A program made the translations under genes and the position numbers. From positions 21,686,386 through 21,750,385 of the forward strand of contig JAJEKV010000003.1 of assembly GCA_021234155.1 (NCBI GenBank): a DNA stretch of 64,000 nt, in the 5' to 3' direction. Below are positions 32,544 through 43,151 of this stretch, one piece after another (the first letter of the stretch is position 1; each line of letters begins with the position of its first letter). The notes under the pieces were generated by a model. The model ran no database searches. It saw nothing but the letters and a program-made list of their open reading frames with translations, and was not told the DNA's origin. This DNA is from Isoetes taiwanensis (Eukaryota > Streptophyta > Lycopodiopsida > Isoetales > Isoetaceae).

Positions 32544-33300
32544 CCACAAACAAATAAATCTATCCAGAATGGTCCTGGGCACAACCATCTTGTGTACGTT
32601 AACTTTCAGTTTGGCTGCTCTACACACATCCATTCCTCTAACAAGATACAACCGTTTCAAACCAGCCAGCTACTTACGACCACTTGTATGAAAACAAAAC
32701 AGCAATGGCAGCGGCCTCATGAACAGCCATTCACATCAGTTGCATGAATAGCCAAAGAAGGAAGGAAGGAAGGAAGGTGTATTTTTATGTCGTAGCACAA
32801 GCCAGCATCCCTTAGGACATACGACGACACATGGCATGTTCTTGCAATCCCCCCTACAAGGATACCAGGGGCCAAAGGCCCTAGGATGCCAAGATCCTAG
32901 TGCAAAGCACAGCCAAAATCAAATGCCATCCATTCAGGAGCTTTGCACAAGACTCTACGAGATAAACCAGAAAGACTAAACCACAGCAAAGATGGCATCC
33001 AAGGTCCTACCTGCATTCGGCATTCCGACAGACTCCCTTGGCGCAGGCATAGAACTCTCCCTTGTCGTTTCGACTGGCATGCAACAGCCCGGTGTCTTGC
33101 AAGGTAGCCCCATCACGTGACGCATCTGAATTTCCATATCCAGACATTGCACCTGCCCTAAAAAATTTGAACACTTTCCTTCCATGACAAGTAAACGACT
33201 TCTAAGCTGCTCAAATCGCTCAAAATATACGATTTACAATACGATGCCGCACTAAAATCTTAGCCCAAACCATTGCTACAAGCACCTCCCACAATACCAA
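32544..33300 (-). mobile_element. Replitron-like element, partial third copy
   Basis: This is the outer fragment of copy 2 carried into unit B. It keeps the first coding segment (33185-32976, HVMGLPCKTPGCCMP) and the element end (CATTGCTACAAGCACC, about 33277-33292), but not the Rep domain. Confidence 0.75.
32757..32902 (-). mobile_element. Short retroposon-like insert with (GAAG)n tail
   Basis: This roughly 146-bp block is absent from unit A at the matching site (25953-25958). It starts with about five GAAG units, so on the minus strand it ends in CTTC repeats. The sequence next to the tail has dyad arms GTCGTA (32789-32794) and TACGAC (32820-32825) around GCATCCCTTAGGAC. The same layout occurs at 2169-2210. 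There is no coding capacity. Confidence 0.55.
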
Positions 33301-34117
33301 ACTCAAACATTGGAAGTTTATAAGGGTAATATATGTTGAATGCTTCTTGGCAATTGGATGTTTTATAGTGCCACTATTTTGGAGTGGGATTTTTGGACAA
33401 ATTCTGACTATTTCCATGGTATCACTTATCCTTATTAGCCAATTGTTGCTGGATTTTTAAATGAGAAAAATTCCTTCCTCCTTTTTCGTAGACATGGATT
33501 TGTTTCAACGATTGGATTGTGCTTTTTGAATCTTCGTGTCAATGTTTTGTATTCAAGAAATAAAGAAAGAAGCAATTTTCACGTCATGCCGCACACACTA
33601 CACCAATATTGCATATTGAGTCTTGCCCCCAATAACCTTACCTTACGTTGAATGCAATTCTGGGCGGGCTCAAACTTGAGACATATTTGTTCTAGGATCC
33701 TTAGCTATTTCTGGATTGTCCTATGTTAAGGGGCAGTATGTTTAGGAGAGAGTGAATTTTGGCATTTGGTGCATATTTTTAGTATATCTTAATATCGAAT
33801 GGTAAAACTTCTTAATAATTTTTCTAAGTTATTGTGGATTAAGGTAACTCATGCTCAATATTAAATAAATGAGATGGCAGCATATGGTTTCTGTTACTAT
33901 TGGGACAAAAGGCAATTAAAACGTTGCAAATTACTTCTACGGAGTGCCATGGACTTGAACACTTGCTTGGAGGGTGCAGACATGCACTCCAAATGCAAAC
34001 ATTTGAAATCATTGTTATATACAGTAATACACAAGCAGTGGTGTTACTTTTGCATAAAAGGGTTTTTCTAATATAACAATCTTAATACCTTGGTTATTGA
34101 CCCTTAATGATTTTTTT

Positions 34118-34219
34118 AGAATAGAATAGAATAGAATAGAATAGAATAGAATAGAATAGAATAGAATAGAATAGAATAGAATAGAATAGAATAGAATAGA
34201 ATAGAATAGAATAGAATAG
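34118..34219 (-). repeat. Expanded pentamer microsatellite, about 20 units
   Basis: This is an uninterrupted run of TAGAA/GAATA units (TATTC on the LINE strand). Unit A has only 4-5 at the matching place, so the array grew (or shrank in A) after duplication. Confidence 0.95.
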
Positions 34220-34915
34220 ATTTTTAGCGTCCACGGAGACCGACTGGCCTATGGGACCCAAACAAAAGAGAGCGACAAACGATTATCGATGGGATTAAAA
34301 AACCCCCGCCCCGAAGGGTTTTCGATTAGCAGTAATAAGTCTGCTGGCATGTTGTACAATTGTGTAGGACAGTTCAATGTCGTCTCAGAAGACACAACTG
34401 AGTCTGTGCATCCATAACCTCCTGGAGGTATGACCCCAACAAACCCACTGACGCCGTATTCAACAACTCATGCAACGGTAAAAAAACCTATTTTCTTAGG
34501 TTTACTATCTACAAGCGCACTTGCAGGAGGAGGGCCACTGTGTCAGACCATTGCAAGTCAAAGATACCGCATAGTAGAAGCAACTGCCTGCCAAAGCGCG
34601 TGACCTGGTTGTCATCTTATGTCCGTGGCCAAGTTGCCTCTGCAGGGCGCAGCTGCAGCTCATCGTCTGCCAGGGGTCAAGTCTCATTGGTTGCTCCACT
34701 CCTGTTCGTCCATTGAAATCTCCAAGGAGTATGACACTACCCAATTGCTTGTGTTGTTGAATGTCATCATATAGATCGACATAAGGGTCCATCCTATCCA
34801 CCTCATAATGTCTAGTGTTTGTTATGAGGGGCTTAGAAGTTAGACCAATTTTATTAAAATATGGGTTCTTACAAAAGGTGCCATCCTCTAACCATAACCC
34901 AAATGTGTTTGTCAC
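34118..34915 (-). mobile_element. Internally deleted LINE, unit B copy
   Basis: This is the sister of 27167-27900. The open frame at 34915-34505 is longer and includes TNTFGLWLEDGTF before the GDFN endonuclease block. The 3' stem-loop has lost part of one arm near 34325. The pentamer tail is much longer than in unit A. Confidence 0.8.
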
Positions 34916-35348
34916 AATATGTAGCTAGTAATTGAAAGCTAAATTTCTATGTCCAAATATGGGATAAAAGTTAGACTCATTCGAATAAACTATGCGTTCT
35001 TGTGATAAACACCCTTTTCTAACCATACCCCAATGTTGTTTCATAGTGTTGAATTGTGTTGTTAAAGTCCACGACTCCATCTAAATGTGTAGGCAATGAT
35101 GTATATGTACACCTTAAAAAGGGACTTGCAATCCTCTTAGCTACAGAGCAAGAACGAAATGACGAACCCAAAAGATTTCCTCATCATAGTCCCATTCTCA
35201 ATTCTAAAGTGCCTGTATTTTCTAGATTCCAAATTGCTTGGAAAGTCAATGATGAAAATGAAGAATAAACCAAGCCAATGATGCAGCTTACATATGTGTC
35301 CAGTTGAATGGGAGTCAAGAAGTCAAGTTTCAAATCCCTTTCCTAACT

Positions 35349-35412
35349 CCATTGTATTCTGTAACTTTCTCTGGATAATAAAGGCTCAAAAAAAAAAAAA
35401 AAAAAAAAAAAA
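35349..35412 (+). mobile_element. Very short poly-A retroposon, unit B only
   Basis: About 40 nt ending GATAATAAAGGCTC are followed by about 25 A. The unit A site (about 29112) lacks them. The 3' sequence resembles that of the insert at 57467-57540. A target duplication is not clear; a few flanking bases are also changed. Confidence 0.6.
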
Positions 35413-35562
35413 ACTCTACATAAGGAATAAAAGTCAAATAAATACGATCATAGTGCTCTTGACATGTTGATAACGTCGTAAACTTGCTACTGAGAGGTTA
35501 GGGGTTTAAATCCCTTCCCTCAATTACACAAAAAAAAAAATTGACCTAAAGAAGTCAACAAT

Positions 35563-35979
35563 CAACTACTCCCGGCGCCCAGGAAGCCGACTGAGGTTCT
35601 TAATCGAGTGCTGGGCATGAGTAGTGGCTCCTTTTTTCCTTTAACTTATTGTTTCTTATTATTTTCTTAGTGTTCTGATAGGCCTTTCTAGCTCAGTTTC
35701 AGATTTTAAGCTTACTCAATCTATCATATTACAATAAAGACCTATCATTTATAGACAACTATGGTCGGTAGTGGCCCCCTTTTGCCTTTAATTTATTGTT
35801 TCTTATTATTTTCTTAGTGTTCTGATAGGTCTTTCTAGCTCAGTTTCAGATTTTAAGCTTATCATATTACAATTTAGACCTATCATGCAGTGGACAACTA
35901 TGGTCCACTACTCACGGTATGCACCAGAAGGCATTCTAGAATTTTCAAAAGTGTGCTGGGTGCACTGCGTGAGTAGTTG
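35563..35979. mobile_element. Foldback/MITE-like element, unit B copy
   Basis: This is a duplicate of 29264-29689 with the same CAACTACTC/GAGTAGTTG ends and a small internal deletion near 35862. Confidence 0.55.
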
Positions 35980-36190
35980 CATCCCTGATGGCCAAAAATT
36001 TTAGGTTCTATAAGAATTCAAGATTATAATTACTACATATTCCTAGGTAACTGCTTATACTATGATGGGAAAAACAATTCTTCCACTATTCGAGGCTCTT
36101 GCTTGGAATTTTAGCTCCAAGAATGAATATCTAGGCTATTAGCACTACTAGAAAATGGCTAGTGTTCGATCTTGGTCAACCAAGACCATT

Positions 36191-36202
36191 GCTCTGATAC
36201 CA
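36191..36202 (-). other. tRNA-Met primer-site complement, unit B copy
   Basis: GCTCTGATACCA is followed by TTGTCACGTCC, duplicating 29901-29912. The sequence from 36203 to about 37925 matches the unassigned LTR-like stretch of unit A. Confidence 0.5.
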
Positions 36203-37925
36203 TTGTCACGTCCCCTGCTTGTATACGATACCCTACACGTATAGAACTGGAGTTCATCCCTCCTCTTAATGCAAGCCTGCTAAGACGAGGTCGTCTACCT
36301 ATCATCGGGCTTTTGATGGTGAACAAGAACCCGACGGGGAAGAATAGATATGTCATTTGTCCCGTGTCCCTTGGGATCTACCTAGCCGCGGAAGCGTATA
36401 AACATAAGCACAAGCCATCACATCACATCAAATACGTAACCATCTCGAAGCGTGGGATCACCATAACATAACATCTGAAACAACAGCATGAGTAACATCA
36501 ACAAAGAGGCAAAATCCTACCCAAGGCTCAGACTCATGGGGATTAACTGACGGCTTCGGGTCTCCAAAAGTTAATGTAAACAGTTGGCTGGCATAAGAAC
36601 ATGGTCATTGGGTAGTCCACTACATCCACCCCTCTTGTGCATACTTTGCAGATAGGCAGAAAAGTATTGGGGATGTGACCGTAGCCTGCTGGGTGCATAG
36701 TCAGAGGGACTACTCCTGGGTTGCATCTCCTCGGTCCCAATGAGACAGAAGGGGATCACTCCCCTCCATAAGGTCCATGCCAACTACAGACGAGCTAGAG
36801 AGCCACTGCACGTCTACGACTTGAACCCCACTGAGGCAACACATCACCTAGGAGGTGTCGAGCCTATATCTTGCCTGCACTCGGTGGCAAGCTATTAGGC
36901 CTAGCTCACAATGTTCCTCGGCTGTCGCTACGCACCAGAGGGATCAACTGTGGCTGGACAAACCTTCCTTATTATCCGGTCTAACCCCGCCGCCCACAGC
37001 CAGGCGAGCTCCAATGCACAGACCGCATTTATTGGGTACTAATGAGGTTATCTAGGAACATCATCTACAAATGTTCTAAGTTTCTACCCCCCTTTCCAAT
37101 ATGGAAGAGGTGCGCACAGAGCAATACAATATCATCCAATGAACTGAAATAACAGAATAAAGATCTAATTTATCTATTCTAATCATACATGGCTAGGTTC
37201 ATTCGTTAATGACTAAGGTTCTTAGGCTCTAGAGGTCATCTACGGCTAAGAATAGATGCAAATCCGGCCTAATGCCAGTCGGTAAGCTGGCATTTCATAA
37301 CAGATCAACCACATATTGGATCCTTGGCTTGCTCCAGTACTCAGAATGCGTCCATGCTACCGGAATGGGCTGAGATGTTGGAGTCTTGATGATCCGCTTC
37401 AGAACGCGAGTTTCACTGCTGTTGGGAGGCCGGAATGAGTCGGGCGCTTGATCAATGCACACTCCTGAGGCTGGAATCCGGAAAGGGGCACTAGGGTTCC
37501 TGCCTCTTTATGCTCACGTTTTAGGGTTAGGGTTTAATGGGCCATATGGCTCATATAGGGTATTGCCATGTGGCAATATAGAATACATTCACATGTTACA
37601 TAACATGTGCAATATAATGGGTTCTAATAGTTGTGCCCCATGGTACAACCCTTTATGGTTGCCGTGTACATATCGTCGTAGTCGACATGTACTAGTGACA
37701 TGGCAGTATAATATATGTATTTATACCATATATTATGCGGGAGCGTCATATGGCAGATTAAGGAAAAATAGTGGGAAAGAAAATCAAGAAGGGCAAAAAA
37801 AACCCTACGCATCAAAGCCTTTGCCGAATCCATAGCCAGAGCCACAGCATTTTCTGTTTTTGCTCAATAAAACCATGTTTTCTCGCCATATCCGCATTTA
37901 TGGTAGCCGCATGTAGGGTGACCAG

Positions 37926-38630
37926 AAAATTAACGACAAGTTTTTTTTTTTTTGAGGGACGACAAACTCTTATTCAAAATTCCAGAAGAAGTACACAATT
38001 AGATGCAGAGACAGGAATAAAATCTCAGCAGACAAAGATAATCCACTGAGTGCAGCCACCTGTCTATGCATAAGATAAGATACCCAAGTATTCCTCAAAA
38101 ATCAAACGTTTTTTCTCAGGAGCAAGCTGAGAACATAAGTATGCCTTCACCAATCTATCTTGCGCCTCGTGAAGAAGTTGGTCGACAGTAATTGATAAGC
38201 CCTTGAAGATATACATTCGCCTTCTTTCCCAAATAGACCACAACAACCAGCCTGAAGCTAAGTGGAAAGCCTGTTGCTGCAAGCTGTTCCAAGTGGAAGG
38301 ATAAATGGCGAGAAGCACTTGCTGGCTAGTCAAGACCACATGGAAGAGAGATAGTAACCATGACCAAACTGGCTGAACTTGGTCACATAGAAAAAAGCAG
38401 TGCTTGATACTCTCAACTTGGCGCTTACACAGTGGGCAGAGTTCTGAAATGCGGGGATAAAACTTATGAACCAGCACATTAACCCGCAGACATCTGTGAA
38501 GGAGTTGCCACCATAAGGTAGAAACTCTGGGATGCAGCAATTTATTCCAGACCCAGGACCACATACGCTTCCACTGAGGAGGGGGAATGCGGAGCTGCCA
38601 CCCAGCCCGAGGGGTAAAATTAACGACAAG
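37926..38630 (-). mobile_element. 5'-truncated L1-type LINE insertion with 15-bp target duplication
   Basis: AAAATTAACGACAAG occurs at 37926-37940 and 38616-38630 and brackets 675 bp that unit A lacks. The insert begins with T13 (poly-A on the minus strand) and runs minus-strand. Unit A gives the empty site (about 31629-31645). The insert happened after the duplication. Confidence 0.95.
38064..38564 (-). pseudogene. L1-type RT zinc-binding C-terminal domain
   Basis: The 166-residue frame starts WSWVWNKLLHPRVSTLWWQLLH, then CPLCKRQVESIKHCFFLC, then a Trp-rich end (WLLWSIWERRR). This is the zinc-binding RT-associated domain at the C-terminus of plant L1 ORF2, with the C..C..H..C pattern intact. 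It is the end of an element truncated at its 5' side, so it cannot act alone. Confidence 0.85.
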
Positions 38631-39526
38631 TTTGAAGCAGTGTTCGAGATATTCCAGGCATATACCATCATATACTTAGAATATGCCAAAAACCCACATG
38701 AACGAGGGTTTGCCCCCTTAGGGGCAGCCCAAAAAGAGACCAACATTTCCTCGCAAGGCACCATGAAAAGAGAACCACAACAAAGTTAAATTCCCCAGCT
38801 TTCCCATGCAAACCCGATCAGCCCAAGGTGAATAGCATGCTTGGGTATGTCTGAATTGCACACAGGCCGGATCTAGAGCCACTCAACGAATATGCTCCAA
38901 AAAGCTCGAGCCTTTCTTGAATTATTCCTATTGATTTCTGGGAAAATTTCAGATGTACCCCTCAAGTTTATAAATATTCTAAAAATATCCCTAGAAACAA
39001 GTATTTGGCTCAAATGGCAATAACTTTCTTGTAATCAGCCAACTAAAAAAGTGCCCTCACCAAACTTATTTATGAGATAAGGGCTATCCAGTAGCAGTAA
39101 AATTATCTAAAACGGAGTTGGAATCTTCAAGTTATAGTGTTTTAAGTTAGTGCTATAAAAAACAACGTAAATAAGCAACGTAAATAAGCATAACTTATGA
39201 ATTTTAACTCCAATTTAGATGAATTTGATTTGTTAGGAAGATCTTATCCTAATCTATAATATTCGTGAAGATAACTTTTGAATTTGAGGAGTAACAGAAA
39301 CTCTATTACCATTTTTCTAAAAATGCTCTTATTTGGAGGGTATTTTTGGAATTTTTGCAAACTTGAGGGGTATATTTGGAACTTTTCGTTGATTTTTTCC
39401 AAACCAACCATAATGGAACAGGTGGCAACTTTTAATAATAACAATGACCTTTTTCCTTATCTAATGTTTATTATTACAAGAAATTTATCGCGGCGGCCCA
39501 AGAAATCTTTCTCTTTCTCGATCCGC

Positions 39527-39746
39527 TATGTGCATAGAAGTGAGTCAGCAAAGAAACTTGTTCGCAGTAGCCAAGTCCTTCTACCGACTTACTCATTGGC
39601 TGGATTTTTGTCTCGCAGCATAATACTTGTAGTTGATATGTGTATAGAAGTGAGTCAGCAAAGAAACTTGTTCATAGTAGCCAAGTCCTTCTACCGACTC
39701 ACTCATTGGTTGGATTTTTGCCTCGCATCATAATACTTGTAGTTGA
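39527..39746 (+). repeat. Tandem repeat, two units of about 110 bp
   Basis: The block TATGTGCATAGAAGTGAGTC through ATAATACTTGTAGTTGA occurs at 39527-39636 and again from 39637. Because 110 is not a multiple of 3, the open frame at 39278-39733 reads the two units in different registers. That argues against a protein. Confidence 0.85.
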
Positions 39747-42700
39747 TGTAGTTATCTGCTTTGTGTTTCTTGAATATAGTTTAGATGAGAGGCGAACTTA
39801 AGTATGCAATTACAAATGTATTTGACTTACTTTCTAAAGGCTTTAGTTCATAGGAACCATTTTAGCTAGGTCAAATGCCTTTTGAGCACGGAAATAGTCT
39901 CAATGTATGGAATGACATTTGGTTTTCTTAAAAAGTAGTCATGCATATTGCTCCTTGGTTTAAAGATTGCAAAGGGTTTTTTCTTTAAAGTCATTTTGAG
40001 TAATGAAACACCTGGCAATGGTTATAAAGCGAATGTAAGTTACAATAAATAGTCATTTTTCACAAAAGGAAGCCAGTTTTCGATAATGACAAATCTCAAA
40101 TGCATGATTTGCCAAAGATATACTGGATCAAAGATATATTGGATATAGGTCGACCTATGGGTGGGGAGGATCATGTTTATTAGCCCATACAGGTGTTAGA
40201 AAGATTTTATGGCATACATAGAGAGAAAATTTAGAGCAAACATACTTCTATTATAGCGAAGCCACCTAAGTTTCTATATTGGGAGAACGAGGTTTGGAGT
40301 CTTATGTGCCATTGGAATATTCTACTTGAAAGGATTAGAAATGACAAAAATCATAGGTTAGGTTTCCTCATGATTAGGTTCATTGACAAATAAGGCCACT
40401 GCAAAACAAAATCCACCTCTGGCCTTCAACAAAGGGTGGAACCGAGATCACGAATGCACTTAGAAACTAGGCAGACAAATGATATATTGGTAATAAACAT
40501 TTGTTACAGATAGAAACCGCATGTCGAATAAAGTCATTTAAATCGCTTCATTTGTTTAATCAAATTGTTTTGCATGCATTGCTGAATGCGGACTTTCAAG
40601 TACTTCTGCCTCTTCAACACTAGACCTATGAAGAAATAGATGTTGAGGCTCTAAGAGAAGTGCTTGCAGATTTGACAATATTTGAAGGATTGGATGCTTC
40701 AAGGCATTGCAAGATTTGGTGCTTGGGTTTGTCAATTCTTGAAAAACCCTGTAATTGTAACTTCTAAAACCCAAATGGAAAGCTGTCTCCACCGTCCAAA
40801 TGATCAAATCACAGACGTTTGAATAATGCAACCTTTATTAGCAATTCAATATTAAGAGTTTCTAGTAAATTTGACAACTGTTGTTATATATCCAGCCATC
40901 TCTACATCTGGCATTAGATGATCTACATACTTTCACCAGATTTCTTTTGCAAGACCAGACAAAAGAACTTGCAGATGTGTCAACCACAACCTAGCTCCCA
41001 TTGCCAGAATTAGCAATCATAAATCTAGCAGAAACCTATACAAATGCAGGCAACGAGTAAGACAAACCAAAGGTAAGATATGTCAAAGACATGTCTAAAG
41101 CTGCAAAGAGGAATGATCCAAGCCACAGAACCCTTAAAAAATTCCTTGCCTTTTAGCTCATAAGCCGTAAACAACAGAAGAAGCTTGCAAATATACCAGA
41201 AGTAATATAAAACAACACCTGCAATAAAAGCTATGGATATATTCAGCTCTTAATGCTTAACCATAATGCCATTTTATAGCTTTAATAAAAAATAAACTAT
41301 AAAAGTATAAAGGAAGCCTTAAATCCAATGTATCTCTTCCTCGTCAAAGAAGTAGTGGTTCGTCCATTATTCTTACATAGAAATCAGAAATATTATCAGA
41401 AAATAAGCCCGAAACTTATACTGAATGGAAGCAAAATAGTATTAAGAGAATAATGTATACTTTAGACTGAATTTCTCAAGCAGAGCAAGTCAATCCTAAT
41501 GATCTCATTTCAGGCTTGTGCATTCTTGAATCATATCCATGCCTTGTGAATTTAATCTAAATCCCACAAAAACAACTCCATACATTGTCTGTCTTTCCAG
41601 CTTGGATGCACTAGGATTTGAATGAGGCAGTGCCGAAAGGATTAGATGCATACCTGCACGGCGTTACACACATGAGGCATAGGACGCACATATCCGCACC
41701 ATGCATCTGGCTTCGACCATCTGACTCCGAAATATCCAGAACAGACGCTGAAGAATATTTCAAAAATATCCAGAACATGCTCTGAAATATTGACAACAGG
41801 TACGAAATATTTGGCTCCAAAAGACGCTGTAGAACAGGTGCTGAAGAAGCAAAGGGGCAAATATATCGCTGAAACAAAACTATCGGTTCTTAGCATCTTT
41901 AACCAGAATATGAGTTGCATCTAACCAACCAGGCAGCACACAAAATATCATAAGAAAAGCAAACCCACATTTGATACAGATCTATTTTACATCATCGGCA
42001 TGCATCTATTTTTTGCTTTCCTATATGTTGTGCTTACATACACACGGATAAGCGATGTAGCTTGGCATCCAAGCAAAGCATACGCCATAGCCAGCAAAAA
42101 CTTGGCGCAACTGCTCTCATCTCACGTCCATTCGCTTCAAAACATAAAAGGTGCGCTAATGTGGCATTACTCCTCCAACAGACTGAAGATCTTGATGCAG
42201 ATGGGCGCTGGGCGATTCCATAGCCGGAGGAGATGCTTCAACGATTGGGTTGCCACAGTTGCTGAACATGCCATAGCCAGAAAAGTTTGCAACGTGTCGA
42301 AAAAATTTCCATAGAATAGAATAGAATAGAAGTGTTGCGCACGAAAAAAACTGACGTGTCGTGATCATAGAATCGCCGTCCAATAATTATATATGTTAAG
42401 ATAAACAATAGAAGTTGGCCTCAAGGCACAACTTAGGACTAACCCAGGTAATGGTCCCCGTAGCCCAATTACGGACTTTAGTCTAACATATAGCAACTAC
42501 ACCCCAGTATCCCATCGATGGTTCTGTTGTGCTCATGGAATTCTGTCAAGGGTCTATTAATATCTGTCATATCTCTAAAAGCACCTGTAATGTAAGCTTT
42601 ATATGTGAAATAATCTAATATGAGTCTCTATCTCCAAGCCAAGAATGCAATCTGGCACAAAGATTACTATAGCAGAAATCCAACCCACAAAGGCCTACAT

Positions 42701-43151
42701 GCTATGTTTCAATCTCCTATGAAATGCACCGGGCTTTTGATATTCTAACCAGTATTTTTGAACAGCAAGGGTAGATCATCTAGGCAAACAAGCAACTAGA
42801 CTTTAGAATCTGAACTTCGAATTACATCCTCATGGATAGCTTCTGGTGCTTTCAAAATCAGACTTCATAAGTCAGCTCCTTGTTCCTAGCTGCTACACAT
42901 GTAGAATGCATAAATCACCATAGACAAAGCTTCTTTACCATTTCAGAAGACATTTTGTGAAGACCCAAATTAGCACCTGATCGTTTTCTCCTCTTTCTCC
43001 CAAAGAGATACGTTTCCCAAAGGCTTCTTTGTGATGGAGGAGGCGAGGTCCCCCATAGCCAATGCCAGAGTAGGTTTAGGGTTTCAAGATACCATGACCA
43101 CCTGGGCTCTTATAAGTCAAAACACACAGGGCAAAACTGTATAGTCGGGCT
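39747..43151. other. No gene recognised (3.4 kb)
   Basis: AT-rich sequence without recognised domains. A short GAATA run at 42312-42331 may be a decayed LINE tail. The last 150 bp upstream of 43152 hold the likely promoter of the SET gene; TTATAAG at about 43112 is a weak TATA-like candidate. Confidence 0.4.

Larger units (their letters stand above)
32544..39478. repeat. Tandem segmental duplication, unit B (6935 bp)
   Basis: This is a direct repeat of unit A. Differences from A are an insert at 32757-32902, a pentamer array grown to about 20 units (34118-34219), loss of the 765 bp equivalent to 28306-29070, a short poly-A insert (35349-35412) and a 675-bp L1 insertion (37941-38615). The rest is nearly identical. 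Confidence 0.9.

Noticed and set aside
39278-39733. 151-residue frame
   Set aside because: It crosses the duplication boundary and reads a 110-bp tandem repeat in two different registers, which is inconsistent with a real protein.
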